Below are positions 25,219-36,774 of a stretch of 64,000 nucleotides of DNA, piece after piece; the stretch's first letter is position 1, and every line of letters begins with the position of its first letter. The notes under the pieces are model-generated. The model was not told the DNA's origin and made no database searches. It worked only from the letters and a program-made list of their open reading frames with translations. The stretch is from positions 186,001-250,000 of the forward strand of contig NZ_OY726395.1 in the NCBI RefSeq assembly GCF_963378085.1, read 5' to 3'. The position numbers and the translations under genes are program-made. This DNA is from Mycolicibacterium sp. MU0050. Its GTDB lineage: Bacteria; Actinomycetota; Actinomycetes; Mycobacteriales; Mycobacteriaceae.

Positions 25219-25740
25219 TCAGGGGCAGGTCACCGTGAGCTCGAACGGCATCTCGACGGGCTGGGCCGGGTCGGCGTCATCGGCGGACTCGGTGCCCATG
25301 CCGGTGCCCTTCACGGTGTACCGGTTGCCGTCGCGGGTGGCCTCCGGATCCGGTGAGACGCCCTCGAGGAAGATGAGCGACGGCCCGTCGGAACCCGGTT
25401 CGCCGATACTCACCGACTTCACCGCGGGCGTCTCTTCGTCGGTCACCACGACGGAGGTGTCCTGCGCGGCGGCGATGGTGATGGTGGTGACGCCGGCGTC
25501 GGTCTGACAGGTGATCGACGAGATCTCACCGATGTCGGAGGACCCGAAGGTGACGCGATCGCCGTCTGCGGGCCCGCCCTCGGCGGGCGCGGCGCCCGGC
25601 GCGGTGTCCGCGGGCGCCGAGGTCGTCCCCGCCGTACCGGCGGTCTCGGTGCTGTCGGAGGTCTCGGCGTCCTGCGAGGAGCAACCGGCGAGCAGGGCGA
25701 GGGCCACGGCGCAACCGCCGGCGAGAACTGAATGCTTCAT
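25219..25740 (-). CDS. LpqH-like lipoprotein, paralogue 3
   Basis: A 173-residue lipoprotein, lipobox LLAGC (Cys20), followed by a Thr/Ala/Pro/Glu-rich linker of about 45 residues and the LpqH-like domain (VTFGSSDIGEISSITCQ, GNRYTVKGTG, ending FELTVTC). The Thr/Pro-rich linker is the kind that is mannosylated in mycobacterial lipoproteins. First in transcription order of the three-gene lipoprotein array. Confidence 0.88.
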   Translation of the reverse strand: MKHSVLAGGCAVALALLAGCSSQDAETSDSTETAGTAGTTSAPADTAPGAAPAEGGPADGDRVTFGSSDIGEISSITCQTDAGVTTITIAAAQDTSVVVTDEETPAVKSVSIGEPGSDGPSLIFLEGVSPDPEATRDGNRYTVKGTGMGTESADDADPAQPVEMPFELTVTCP

Positions 25741-25826
25741 GCGTCGAGTATGACGGTGGCCGCGCCGCGGAATCCGGCGGACCGATCGACTCGCCTAAAC
25801 TGGCCGCATCGGAAGGGGTCGATGCG

Positions 25827-27795
<1,969 letters not shown>

Positions 27796-27804
27796 GCCCA
27801 CCCC

Positions 27805-27868
27805 GCGCCCAAAGGTGAGTTTGGGCCGAAAAGTGCGAGTAGTTTCCGGCTTTTCGTCGATCTCGGCG
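27805..27868 (+). repeat. GTGA-hairpin repeat, copy B, with duplicated 5' part
   Basis: A full element, with stem GCCCAAAG/GTTTGGGC (one mismatch) and loop GTGA. A second copy of only the first 13 bases (GCCCAAAGGTGAG) lies at 27784-27796, where it supplies the tgt stop codon. The 8-bp gap between them suggests partial duplication or two insertions. Confidence 0.75.
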
Positions 27869-27875
27869 TGGAGGC

Positions 27876-27912
27876 GTGCACGCTGACCTGCGTCGTTCTT
27901 AGACGCGTGCAC
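27876..27912 (+). promoter_or_regulatory. nested inverted repeats upstream of P450 gene
   Basis: An outer perfect 8-bp inverted repeat (GTGCACGC 27876-27883 with GCGTGCAC 27905-27912) encloses an inner one (GCGTC-GTTCTTA-GACGC, 27890-27906). They end 9 bp before the P450 ATG at 27922. This is where a repressor responding to a P450 substrate could bind. Confidence 0.45.
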
Positions 27913-27921
27913 AATAAGAAC

Positions 27922-29154
27922 ATGACCGGTGCGCAGGGCCTCGCCGAACCCAAGGAACTGCTTCTTCGTCTGCTCGACCCCGCCACTCGGGCCGACCCGT
28001 ATCCGCTCTACAGCGAAATCCGGGAGCGCGGCCCCATCGTGATGCCGGAGTCGAACTTCGCGGTGTTCGGCACCTTCGCCCAGTGCGACGAGATCCTGCG
28101 CCACCCGGCCTCGGCCAACGACCGGCTCAAGTCCACCGTCGCGCAGCGGGCCATCGCCGCCGGGCAGCCCGCCCGGCCGTTCGGACAGCCCGGCTTTCTG
28201 TTCCTCGACCCGCCCGATCACACCCGCCTGCGCAAGCTGGCGCAGCAGGCGTTCGCGCCCAAGGTGGTCAAGGCCCTCGAGTCGGAGATCGTCGCGCTGG
28301 TCGACGGGCTGCTCGCCGAGCTGGAACCGGGTGCGGAGTTCGACGCGATCGCCGGGCTGGCCTACCCGCTGCCGGTGGCGGTGATCTGCCGCCTGCTGGG
28401 TGTCCCGCTGGCCGACGAGCCGCAGTTCAGTGCGGCTTCCGGGCTGCTGGCCCAGGGCCTGGACCCGTTCATCACGTTCACCGGTGAGGTGTCCGACTCG
28501 TTCTCCGATCGCCTGGAAGCCGGCCGCTGGCTGCGCGGCTACCTGCACGATCTGGTGGATCAGCGCCGCGGGGACCCGCGCGAGGATCTGATCTCCGCGC
28601 TGATCGCCGCCGAGGAGGACGGCGATCAGCTGACCGAGGACGAGATCGTGGCCACCTGCAACCTGCTGCTGATCGCGGGGCACGAGACGACGGTCAACCT
28701 GATCGCGAACGCCATCCTGGCCATGCTGCGCGAGCCCCGGCATTGGGCGGCGCTGAGCTCCGATCCCGGGCGCGCGTCGGCCATCGTCGAGGAGACGTTG
28801 CGCTTCGACCCGCCGGTGCAGCTGTCCAGCCGGGTCGCCACCACCGACATGACCATCGACGGAGTCACGGTCCCCGCCGGCGATTCCCTGATGGTGATGA
28901 TGGCCTCCGCCCAACGGGATCCTCAGATGTACGACAACCCGGACACGTTCGACCCCGACCGCGGCCCCATCCGGCACCTGGCCTTCGGGCTGGGGCCACA
29001 CTTCTGTCTCGGCGCCCCGCTGGCGCGGCTGGAGGCCACGATCGCGTTGTCCGCGCTGACCGCCCGCTTCCCCAAAGCCCAACTGGCCGGCGAGCCGGTC
29101 TACAAGCCGAACGTCACCCTGCGCGGGATGGCCACGTTACCGGTGGCCGTCTGA
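27922..29154 (+). CDS. cytochrome P450
   Basis: A 410-residue soluble bacterial P450. The I-helix motif LLIAGHETTVN, the ExxR motif in IVEETLRFDPPVQ and the heme loop FGLGPHFCLG (heme ligand Cys362) are present. ATG at 27922 is preferred because the upstream in-frame sequence lies in repeat and operator DNA. No ferredoxin or reductase gene is adjacent, so electrons must come from elsewhere. Substrate unknown. The 3' end overlaps the convergent amine oxidase gene by 18 bp. Confidence 0.92.
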   Translation: MTGAQGLAEPKELLLRLLDPATRADPYPLYSEIRERGPIVMPESNFAVFGTFAQCDEILRHPASANDRLKSTVAQRAIAAGQPARPFGQPGFLFLDPPDHTRLRKLAQQAFAPKVVKALESEIVALVDGLLAELEPGAEFDAIAGLAYPLPVAVICRLLGVPLADEPQFSAASGLLAQGLDPFITFTGEVSDSFSDRLEAGRWLRGYLHDLVDQRRGDPREDLISALIAAEEDGDQLTEDEIVATCNLLLIAGHETTVNLIANAILAMLREPRHWAALSSDPGRASAIVEETLRFDPPVQLSSRVATTDMTIDGVTVPAGDSLMVMMASAQRDPQMYDNPDTFDPDRGPIRHLAFGLGPHFCLGAPLARLEATIALSALTARFPKAQLAGEPVYKPNVTLRGMATLPVAV

Positions 29155-30507
29155 CAACTCGGCGATGACGGCGTTGGCCGCGCGTTCCCCGGCGTCGACC
29201 GCGCCCTCCATGTAGGCGCTCCACCGCGTCGCTGTATCGGTTGAGGCCCAATGGATCACGCCGATCGGCGCGGCCAGCGCGGAGCCGTAGGCGGTCCACA
29301 CCAGCGGTCCGCAGTTGGCGTTGTAGCAGCCGCGGGTCCATTGCCGCTCGGACCACTCGCCGTCGACGTAGGCCTCCGGGCGGGCGGCGCGCGGCCCGAG
29401 GTGCCGGACCAGCTCCGCGGTCAGCGCCGCGCGCCGCTGCTCCTCGGGCAGCTGCGAGCACACGCGGGCCTGCTCGCCCTCCAGGAACAGCAGGATCACA
29501 CCGTGCGCATCGCCGGGAACCCCGCTGTCGTTGGACATTCGGGCCGGGCCGACGTCGGAGATGATCTGTCCGTTGAGGCCGTCGGCGCGCCAGAACGGCT
29601 CGTCGTAGACGAAGAAGGCCTTCATCGCCGACCCGTTCGGGAGTCGCTGGGTGAGCTGATCGCGCCGCCCCGGCAGCGGTGGGTCGTACATGATCCGACC
29701 GGCCAGGGTCGGTGAGATCGCGACGATGACCCTTCGCGCCCGGGCGATCAGGCCGCCGCGGCAGTGCACGGTGACCCGGTCGCGGCCGTGCCCGATCAGC
29801 TGCACCGGCGCGTCGAGAACGATGTGCTCGGCGATCAATGCCGCCAATCGGCGGGGGATCTCGCCGGTGCCGCCGACGAACCGGGTGGTCTGCGCGCCGC
29901 CCTCGGACTCGGCGAACAGCTCCGCGGTGACCCCGCAGGTCTGGATGGTGAACAGCAGGTGCAGCAGTGACACCTCGACGGTCGGCACCGCCAGGATGCC
30001 CACCGTGCAGATCTCCAGTAGCGTGCGCGCCACCGGCGAGAGTCCCTGCTCGTCGTACCAGGCGCCGGCGGTGACCGCGTCCCAGTCGGCCGCCCGCGGG
30101 GCCAGCCACGGTGCGGCCGGCGGCACCTCGGCCGCCATCTCGTCGAGCCGGCGCAGCACCCGCTCCAGCTCGGCGAGTTCGCCGCTGAAACGGGCGTGAA
30201 ACGCATTCTCCCGCAACACTCCCGAGCCATCCAGCTCGTAGGAGGTCTCGCCGTCGTCGTACTGCGGGAAGGTCGGCACGCCCAGTTCCTCGGCCAGCGC
30301 GAACATCCGGTGGTGGGTGTCGCCGATCCACTGGGCGCCGATGTCGACCGGTAACCCGGGCAGCGCCTCCTCGGTGAGGATGCGCCCGCCCACCCGGTTG
30401 TCGGCCTCCAGGATCAGCGGCCGCAGGCCGGCCGCCAGCAGGGTGCGCGCCGCGATCAGCCCCGAAAGACCGGCTCCGACAACGACGACGTCCGCCTCGT
30501 GCGCCAT
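29137..30507 (-). CDS. flavin monoamine oxidase family protein
   Basis: A 456-residue FAD-dependent amine oxidase. The dinucleotide-binding motif VVVVGAGLSGLIAARTLLAAG is at the N-terminus, with VGGRILT following, and the substrate/FAD region IGAQWIGDTHH is present. The C-terminal RGCYNANCGP holds a Cys where MAO-type enzymes attach FAD covalently, and IHWASTDTATRWSAYMEGAVDAGERAA is the typical end. ATG at 30507 has AAGGG at ideal spacing. It probably oxidises a primary amine or polyamine to the aldehyde, with H2O2. Confidence 0.9.
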   Translation of the reverse strand: MAHEADVVVVGAGLSGLIAARTLLAAGLRPLILEADNRVGGRILTEEALPGLPVDIGAQWIGDTHHRMFALAEELGVPTFPQYDDGETSYELDGSGVLRENAFHARFSGELAELERVLRRLDEMAAEVPPAAPWLAPRAADWDAVTAGAWYDEQGLSPVARTLLEICTVGILAVPTVEVSLLHLLFTIQTCGVTAELFAESEGGAQTTRFVGGTGEIPRRLAALIAEHIVLDAPVQLIGHGRDRVTVHCRGGLIARARRVIVAISPTLAGRIMYDPPLPGRRDQLTQRLPNGSAMKAFFVYDEPFWRADGLNGQIISDVGPARMSNDSGVPGDAHGVILLFLEGEQARVCSQLPEEQRRAALTAELVRHLGPRAARPEAYVDGEWSERQWTRGCYNANCGPLVWTAYGSALAAPIGVIHWASTDTATRWSAYMEGAVDAGERAANAVIAELSDGHR

Positions 30508-30522
30508 GGCCATCACCCTTCA

Positions 30523-30590
30523 CCGCGAGCGTGCGCGTCCCCGGTCCGACACGCCGACCGAATCCCGTGGTCTGCGCACGCTCGGCGCGA
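30523..30590. repeat. dispersed 68-bp repeat with terminal inverted arms
   Basis: Fills nearly all the spacer between the transporter ATPase gene and the amine oxidase gene. Its ends carry an 11-bp perfect inverted repeat, CGAGCGTGCGC and GCGCACGCTCG. A degenerate copy lies at 16421-16488. A transcript of either strand could form a long hairpin. Confidence 0.65.
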
Positions 30591-30595
30591 CCCCG

Positions 30596-31360
30596 CTACA
30601 GCGGGTTGAGGATGCGCTGGAGGAACTGCCGGGTCCGTTCCTGGGTGGGATCGCCGATCACTTGCGCGGGCGGACCCTGCTCCAGGATCACCCCGCCGTC
30701 GGTGAACAGCACCTGATCGGAGACCTGCCGGGCGAACTGGATCTCGTGGGTCACCACCACCAGGGTCCACCCCTGTTCGGCGAGGTCCTTGATCACCGAC
30801 AGCACCTCGCCGACCAACTCGGGGTCCAGCGCCGAGGTCGGCTCGTCGAACAGCACCACCTTGGGCCGCATCGCCAATGCCCGCGCGATCCCGACCCGCT
30901 GCTGCTGGCCCCCGGACAGTTGGTACGGGTACTGATCGCGTTTGTCGGCCAACCCCACCTGACGCAGCAGCTCGACGCCCTCGGCCTCGACCTCGGCCCG
31001 GGGACGCTTCTGCACGACGAGCGGCCCCTCGGTGACGTTCTGCAGGACCGTCTTGTGCGGGAACAGGTTGTGCGACTGGAACACCATGCCGCTCTGGGCG
31101 CCGTAGCGCCGCAGCTGATCGCGGGACAGCGGCCCGGCGAAATCGAGTTCCACGTCGCCCACCTGGATCTGCCCGCGGTCGGGGCGGTCCAGGGCGTTGA
31201 GGGCGCGCAGGAGCGTGGTCTTACCGGAGCCGGACGGGCCGATGATGGTCGTCACCGAGCCCTGGGCCACGGTGAACGACACCCCCTTGAGCACTTCGTT
31301 GTCGCCGAACGCCTTCCACACGTCCCGGGCGGCGACACGGTTCTCGGATGCTGTGCTCAC
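30596..31360 (-). CDS. polar amino acid ABC transporter, ATPase
   Basis: A 254-residue ABC ATPase of the GlnQ type: Walker [10 protein letters not shown] (41-49), signature [10 protein letters not shown], Walker [15 protein letters not shown] and switch His (VVTHEIQFA). The GTG start at 31360 overlaps the stop of the upstream fused binding-protein/permease gene (GTGA). The two genes form a complete importer, probably for glutamine or a similar polar amino acid. Confidence 0.92.
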   Translation of the reverse strand: MSTASENRVAARDVWKAFGDNEVLKGVSFTVAQGSVTTIIGPSGSGKTTLLRALNALDRPDRGQIQVGDVELDFAGPLSRDQLRRYGAQSGMVFQSHNLFPHKTVLQNVTEGPLVVQKRPRAEVEAEGVELLRQVGLADKRDQYPYQLSGGQQQRVGIARALAMRPKVVLFDEPTSALDPELVGEVLSVIKDLAEQGWTLVVVTHEIQFARQVSDQVLFTDGGVILEQGPPAQVIGDPTQERTRQFLQRILNPL

Positions 31361-32856
31361 TTGGCCACGAACCTTTCCAGTCGGTGTTCGACGCGGCTCT
31401 GCCCGAACGACAAAGCCAGGCAGATCACCCAGTAATAAACCGCCGCGGTGCCGTACAGCGCGAAGAACTCGAAGGTGGGTGCGGCGGCGATCTGGGCGGT
31501 GCGCAACAGCTCGGTCACCAGGATGGTCGACGCCAGCGAGGTGTCCTTCACCAGCGATATCAGCGTGTTGGACAGCGGCGGCACGGCCACCCGCGCGGCC
31601 TGCGGCAGCACGATCCGCTGCAAGGTCGTCGAATACCCCATGCCGATGGTCTGCGCGGCCTCCCATTGGCCCTTGGGGATGCTCAGGATGGCCGCGCGGA
31701 TCACCTCGGCCGCATACCCGCCGACGTTCAGGCTGAAGGCGATCACCGCCGCCGGGAACGGGTCGATGCGGATGCCGAGTTCGGGCAGCGCGTAGAACAC
31801 GATGAACAGCTGCACCAGCAGCGGGGTACCGCGGATGATCGAGATGTAGAGCCGGGAGACGTTCTGCAGCAGCCGGTTCGACGAGATCCGTGCCAGCGCG
31901 ACCAGCAGCGCGAGCACCAGCCCGATGGCGAAACTGATGATGGTCAGCGGGATGGTCATGGTGATCGCGGCCTTCGCCAGCGGCCACAGATTGTCCGCGA
32001 TGAGCCGCCACACCGAGCGCGGCTGCGCCCCCGCGGCGGCCGCATCTCCCGCCGCGGCGACGCTGGAGGCGTCGGCGTTGAGGTACCGCTGCGAGATCGC
32101 GCTCAGGGTGCCGTCGGCGCGCAATTCGTCGAGCGCCGCGTTCAACTCCGGCAGCAGCCCGCTGTCCTTGCGCGCGGCGAAGCCCTGCTCGCTGATCTCA
32201 CCGGTGGTGGCGGCGATCTTCACCCCGGGATCGCCGGTCTCGGCCAGGTAGGCGTAGACGGCGATGCTGTCGTTGATGACCAGGTCGACCCGGCCCTGGC
32301 TGAGCAGCTTGATCGCCTGGGTGAAGCCCTCGACGGCCTCGACCCGAGCCCCGTTGTCGCGGGCCACCTGAGCCCAGTTGCTGGTCGCGGTCTCGCCGGC
32401 GACCTTGCCCTCGATGTCGGCCAGCGAGGCGATGCTGGTGTCGTCGGCGCGGGTGACGATGACGCCCTCGCCGACGGCGTAGGGCTCGGACATGTCGTAG
32501 CGGTCCTGCCGCTCCGGGGTGATGGTCACCTGGTTGGCGACGACGTCGAAGCGGTTGGCCCCCAACGCGGCGAAGATCGAATCCCAAGGGGTTTCGACGA
32601 ACTCGACCGGCACGCCCAGGCGTTCGCCGACCGCCTGCGCCACGTCGACGTCGTAACCGGTGAGCGCGTTGGTGGCCGGGTCGTGGTAGCTGAACGGCGC
32701 ATAGACGCCCTCGGTGCCCACCCGCAGCACGCCGGCGGCCGCCACCGGATTGTCGGTGTCCTGGGTGGAGGACCCGCAGGCCGTCAGCATCCCGGCCAGC
32801 AGCGCGACGAGCACGGCGATCGGTGACAGCGCTCGCCGCCGCAGGGAGTAGCTCAT
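31357..32856 (-). CDS. amino acid ABC transporter, fused binding protein-permease
   Basis: A 499-residue fusion. A lipoprotein signal ends in MLTAC (Cys27), so the N-terminus is lipid-anchored outside. Residues about 40-270 form a SBP_bac_3 binding domain ([32 protein letters not shown]). An Ala-rich linker leads to an inner-membrane permease domain (about 285-495) with the coupling motif [25 protein letters not shown]. One polypeptide thus supplies both SBP and permease. ATG at 32856 is chosen over an in-frame start 24 nt upstream because it gives a normal signal peptide. Confidence 0.92.
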   Translation of the reverse strand: MSYSLRRRALSPIAVLVALLAGMLTACGSSTQDTDNPVAAAGVLRVGTEGVYAPFSYHDPATNALTGYDVDVAQAVGERLGVPVEFVETPWDSIFAALGANRFDVVANQVTITPERQDRYDMSEPYAVGEGVIVTRADDTSIASLADIEGKVAGETATSNWAQVARDNGARVEAVEGFTQAIKLLSQGRVDLVINDSIAVYAYLAETGDPGVKIAATTGEISEQGFAARKDSGLLPELNAALDELRADGTLSAISQRYLNADASSVAAAGDAAAAGAQPRSVWRLIADNLWPLAKAAITMTIPLTIISFAIGLVLALLVALARISSNRLLQNVSRLYISIIRGTPLLVQLFIVFYALPELGIRIDPFPAAVIAFSLNVGGYAAEVIRAAILSIPKGQWEAAQTIGMGYSTTLQRIVLPQAARVAVPPLSNTLISLVKDTSLASTILVTELLRTAQIAAAPTFEFFALYGTAAVYYWVICLALSFGQSRVEHRLERFVAK

Positions 32857-32911
32857 CCGGCGGACGGTAGCAACCGGCACCGTCGACGGGAAGGGTTCGG
32901 CGCAAGCCGGG

Positions 32912-33793
32912 TCAGGTGGGGCGGTAGATCCACGGCCTGCGGGGCAGCCGCGCCGGATCGAACTCGTCGAGCATGCCCGCCACCGTCGCCGACCGGTAAC
33001 CCAGCGAATCGGCGATGCGCCGCAGGGCGCCCCCGACGCCGATCTCGGCCAGCGTCACCGCCCCATCGCGTTTGGCCAGCCGTTTGCCGTCCGCGTTGAG
33101 CACCAGCGGCACATGGGCGTAGATCGGGATTGAAAAACCCAGCAGCGCAGCGAGATACGCCTGCCGGGGCGACGACGGCAGCAGGTCGTCGCCGCGCACC
33201 ACTTGGTCGATGCCGGCTGCGGCGTCGTCGACCACCACCGCCAGGTTGTAGGCCGGCACGCCGTCGCCGCGGCGCAGCACCAGGTCGTCCACCACACCGG
33301 TGTAGCTGCCGTGCAGCACGTCGGTGACGGTGTACTCGGTGGTGTCCGCGCGCAACCGCAGCGCCGGCGGCCGGCCAGCGCTGCGGCGTTGGACGCGTTG
33401 GGTGTCGGTGAGATCCCGGCACGTACCCGGATAGGCGCCCTCGGGGGCGTGTGGGGCCCGCGGCGCCGACAGGATGTCCTTTCTGCTGCAATAGCATTCG
33501 AACGTCAGGCCGCGTTGGCGCAGGCGTTCGATGGCGGCGTCGTAGCGGGCCCCGTGCGCGGTCTGATACTCCGTCGGGGTGTCCCAATCCAGCCCGAGCG
33601 CGGCCAGGTCGGCGAGCTGGCGGGCCGCCACCTCGGGGAACGTGCGGTCGTCGAGGTCCTCGACCCGCATCAGGAACCGACGGCCGGTGGAACGGGCGAA
33701 CAGCCAGGCCAGCACCGCGGTGCGCAGGTTGCCGATGTGCAGATCGGCCGACGGGCTCGGGGCGAACCGGCCCGCACCGGGGGAGCGGGACAC
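32912..33793 (-). CDS. gluQRS: glutamyl-Q tRNA(Asp) synthetase
   Basis: A 293-residue GluRS paralogue lacking the anticodon-binding domain. It keeps the catalytic core: [15 protein letters not shown] (HIGH-like), an adenylate site, CYCSRKD as part of the zinc site, and KRLAKRDG (KMSKS-like). Enzymes of this type attach glutamate to queuosine-34 of tRNA-Asp. Presence with tgt in the same 7 kb fits one tRNA-modification route. It starts with GTG. Confidence 0.9.
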   Translation of the reverse strand: MSRSPGAGRFAPSPSADLHIGNLRTAVLAWLFARSTGRRFLMRVEDLDDRTFPEVAARQLADLAALGLDWDTPTEYQTAHGARYDAAIERLRQRGLTFECYCSRKDILSAPRAPHAPEGAYPGTCRDLTDTQRVQRRSAGRPPALRLRADTTEYTVTDVLHGSYTGVVDDLVLRRGDGVPAYNLAVVVDDAAAGIDQVVRGDDLLPSSPRQAYLAALLGFSIPIYAHVPLVLNADGKRLAKRDGAVTLAEIGVGGALRRIADSLGYRSATVAGMLDEFDPARLPRRPWIYRPT

Positions 33794-33889
33794 GCCGTGA
33801 AAGTTACCGGACGCGCCGCGAGTTCGGTTGTTCGCGGTGCTCCTCGAGCGATGCGTACAACAAGGAAACGCTCGGCGCGGGGAGCAGAG

Positions 33890-34534
33890 CTACCCCACGC
33901 GGGTGGCCAGCCCGATGAGCGCCTCCTCGACGCACTCGTCCCAACGCGCACCGACCTCGTGGACGCCGTGCTCGCCCGCGAACGCGCTGGAGACCACCAC
34001 GTCGGGGCGCAGCGTGGCCAGTTGCCGCAGACTGCGGGTCAAAGAATCCGCCTCGCTGATCGGTGGGATGAAGCCGGCGAACCAGCGCCCGTCGCCGCCG
34101 AGCAACAGCGTGTCCCCGGTGAACAGGTATCGCTTGCCGTCCGCGCCGGGCACCAGATAGCAGGTGCTGCCCGGGCTGTGTCCGGGCGTGGGGATCACCT
34201 CGATGCCGTTGTCGTCGGTGTGCCGGTCGGCGAGGGGGACCTCGACGTGGGCGTGCACGCCGATCTCGTCGAGTTCGGCCGCCGGGGCGTGCAACTGGGA
34301 TCCGAACCTCGCCGTGATGGCCGCCAGCATGGGGCCGGCCTCGTCGCGGTGGGACAGGTATTGGTGGGACAGGCCGCCGAGGCGGTCGAGGTCGGGGAAG
34401 TCGGCGTCGGTGAGGGTGGAGTAGAACAGCACGTTGCCTGCCGGTGCGCCAGTCCACAGGTAAGCGTGGGTGGTCAGGCCGGGAAACGGTGCGTCGGGCC
34501 GGGTTTCCCACAGGTCGGGGCGAAGCTGTCGCAT
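33890..34534 (-). CDS. MBL-fold hydrolase with altered metal site
   Basis: A 214-residue metallo-beta-lactamase-fold protein. The usual HxHxDH is replaced by SHQYLSHRDE (His57, His62, Asp64). The later ligands remain: TPGHSPGS and TGDTLL. This variant is known in several MBL subfamilies, so it may bind one metal only. A strong Shine-Dalgarno (AAGGAGG) sets ATG 34534. Substrate unknown. Confidence 0.82.
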   Translation of the reverse strand: MRQLRPDLWETRPDAPFPGLTTHAYLWTGAPAGNVLFYSTLTDADFPDLDRLGGLSHQYLSHRDEAGPMLAAITARFGSQLHAPAAELDEIGVHAHVEVPLADRHTDDNGIEVIPTPGHSPGSTCYLVPGADGKRYLFTGDTLLLGGDGRWFAGFIPPISEADSLTRSLRQLATLRPDVVVSSAFAGEHGVHEVGARWDECVEEALIGLATRVG

Positions 34535-34678
34535 GGTGTCCTCCTTCGTCGGGCTGAGTCCACCCTGCAACCTGAAGTGTTGTTCAGGTCAAGGTTGCGA
34601 TGAGATTCGTCGGTTGCGTAGGTCTGAATGACGCCGGGGTCTTCTCAGACCGGGTGACTTCGATGAAGGATGGGATAC

Positions 34679-35728
34679 GTGGACCTACCCGTACTGCCCC
34701 CCGTGGACCCCATGCTCGCCAAGGCCGTGGCGAAGGTGCCCGACGAGCCCGGCGCGTGGTCCTACGAACCGAAATGGGATGGGTTCCGCGCCCTGGTGTT
34801 CCGGGACGGCGACGAGGTGGTCCTGCAATCGCGCAACGGCAAGGACCTCGGCCGCTACTTCCCCGAACTCATCGAGGCGCTGCGCGCCGAAACGTCGCCG
34901 CGCTGCGTGCTGGACGGCGAAATCGTGGTGCCCCGCCAGATCGACGGGCGGACCCGGCTGGACTGGGATTCGTTGTCGCAGCGCATCCATCCCGCGGCCA
35001 GCCGGGTCAAGATGCTCGCCGAGCAGACGCCGGCGCACTTCATCGGTTTCGACGCCCTGGCCGCCGGGGATACGTCCCTGATGACCGCGCCGTTCCGGGA
35101 TCGTCGTCGTGCCCTCGGCGACCTGATCCAGCAGCAGGGCTGGTGCCACGTCACCCGGACCACCGAGGACCCGGAACTGGGTGCGCACTGGTTGACCACG
35201 TTCGAGGGCGCCGGCCTGGACGGGGTGATCGCCAAGCGTCTCGACGGCACCTACCTGCCGGGTAAGCGGGAGATGGTCAAGATCAAGCACGCCCGCGACG
35301 CCGACTGCGTGGCCATCGGATACCGCATCCACAAGAGCGGCGAGGGGATCGGGTCGATCCTGCTGGGGCTCTACCGCGACGACGGCGAGTTGCAGATGGT
35401 CGGTGGCGCAGCGTCGTTCACCGCCAAGGCCAGACTGCAGTTGCTCGCCGAGCTCGAACCGCTGCGCAAGGCCGACGACCTGGTGTACGACGGCGAGCCC
35501 AGCCGGTGGAACTCCGCGGCCGACAAACGCTGGATCCCGATCCGGCCGGAGAAGGTCGCCGAGGTGGCCTACGACCAGATGGAGGGCACCGGCGATGCGT
35601 GGCAACGCTTTCGGCACACCGTGAAGTTCCTCCGCTGGCGCCCGGACCGCGACCCGCGCAGCTGCACCTTCGATCAGCTCGACGTGCCGGTGCACTACGA
35701 CCTCTACGACGTTCTGGAGTCCTCGTAA
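34679..35728 (+). CDS. ligC: ATP-dependent DNA ligase LigC
   Basis: A 349-residue minimal ligase. The nucleotidyltransferase domain has EPKWDGFR (Lys32 forms the AMP adduct), LDGEIVV and the DGVIAKRLDGTY segment with motif V KIKH. An OB-fold domain follows. GTG at 34679 is preferred over ATG 34670: GAAGGA is well spaced before it, and the protein then begins MDLPVLPPV as in M. tuberculosis LigC (Rv3731). It joins nicked DNA, probably after the short gap-filling polymerase encoded next. The TAA overlaps the primC ATG by one base. Confidence 0.93.
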   Translation: MDLPVLPPVDPMLAKAVAKVPDEPGAWSYEPKWDGFRALVFRDGDEVVLQSRNGKDLGRYFPELIEALRAETSPRCVLDGEIVVPRQIDGRTRLDWDSLSQRIHPAASRVKMLAEQTPAHFIGFDALAAGDTSLMTAPFRDRRRALGDLIQQQGWCHVTRTTEDPELGAHWLTTFEGAGLDGVIAKRLDGTYLPGKREMVKIKHARDADCVAIGYRIHKSGEGIGSILLGLYRDDGELQMVGGAASFTAKARLQLLAELEPLRKADDLVYDGEPSRWNSAADKRWIPIRPEKVAEVAYDQMEGTGDAWQRFRHTVKFLRWRPDRDPRSCTFDQLDVPVHYDLYDVLESS

Positions 35729-36774
35729 TGGCTTCCAAGGCAACCGAAATCGACGTCGACGGGATCAAGGTCCGGGTCACCAGTCCGGACAAGCCGTTCT
35801 TTCCCGAGCTGGGTGCCGACGGCGTCAAGGGCCGGCTCATCGAGTACTACCGCACCGTGGCGCAGGGGCCGATGCTCACCGCGGTGCGGGACCGGCCCAC
35901 GCACCTGCAGCGGTTCCCGGACGGCATCGACGGCGAGGAGGTGTACCAGAAGCGGCTGCCGCAGAAGCGGCCCGACTACCTCGAATCCTGCACGGTGACC
36001 TTTCCGTCCGGGCGGACCGCCGACGCGCTCAAGGTGACCCACCCCGCGGCGATCGTGTGGGCGGCGCAGATGGGCACCGTGACGCTGCACCCGTGGCCGG
36101 TGCGCTGCCCGGACACCGAACACCCCGACGAGCTGCGCATCGATCTCGACCCGCAGCCCGGCACCGGGTTCGTCGAGGCCCGCACCGTCGCCGTCGACGT
36201 GCTCAAGCCGCTGCTCGACGAGCTGGGCCTGGTCGGCTACGCGAAAACCTCCGGCGGCCGCGGCGTCCACGTCTACCTGCGGATCACGCCGGACTGGGAT
36301 TTCATCGCCGTGCGGCGGGCCGGCATTGCGCTGGCGCGCGAGATCGAGCGGCGGGCGCCGGAGCAGGTCACCACCTCGTGGTGGAAGGAGGAGCGCGGCA
36401 AGCGCATCTTCGTCGACTTCAACCAGAACGCGCGGGACCGGACCATGGCGTCGCCGTACTCGGTGCGACGCACGCCGATCGCGACGGTGTCGATGCCGCT
36501 GACCTGGAAGGAGCTGGCCGGCGCCGATCCCGACGACTACACGATGCTGACGGTGCCCGACCTCGTCGCGCGGCGCGAGGACCCGTGGGCCGACATCGAC
36601 GGCAGTGCGCAGTCGCTGCAACCGCTGCTGGACATAGTCGCCGCCGACGAGGAGCGCGGGCTCGGTGACATGCCGTACCCGCCGAGCTATCCGAAGATGC
36701 CGGGTGAACCGCCGCGCGTGCAGCCGTCCAAGAAGGTCGCCGAGCACTGGGACGACGACGGCAATCCCCGTTAG
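35728..36774 (+). CDS. primC: LigD-polymerase-like primase-polymerase PrimC
   Basis: A 348-residue archaeo-eukaryotic primase-type polymerase, a stand-alone relative of the LigD Pol domain and of Rv3730c. Metal-binding Asp139 and Asp141 (RIDLDPQPG), SGGRGVHVYL and VDFNQNARDRTMASPYSVRRTP are conserved. It fills short gaps with ribonucleotides in base-excision repair. It is on the same strand as ligC and overlaps it by 1 bp, making a gap-filling and sealing operon. A ligD gene or Ku is not in the window. Confidence 0.92.
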   Translation: MASKATEIDVDGIKVRVTSPDKPFFPELGADGVKGRLIEYYRTVAQGPMLTAVRDRPTHLQRFPDGIDGEEVYQKRLPQKRPDYLESCTVTFPSGRTADALKVTHPAAIVWAAQMGTVTLHPWPVRCPDTEHPDELRIDLDPQPGTGFVEARTVAVDVLKPLLDELGLVGYAKTSGGRGVHVYLRITPDWDFIAVRRAGIALAREIERRAPEQVTTSWWKEERGKRIFVDFNQNARDRTMASPYSVRRTPIATVSMPLTWKELAGADPDDYTMLTVPDLVARREDPWADIDGSAQSLQPLLDIVAADEERGLGDMPYPPSYPKMPGEPPRVQPSKKVAEHWDDDGNPR

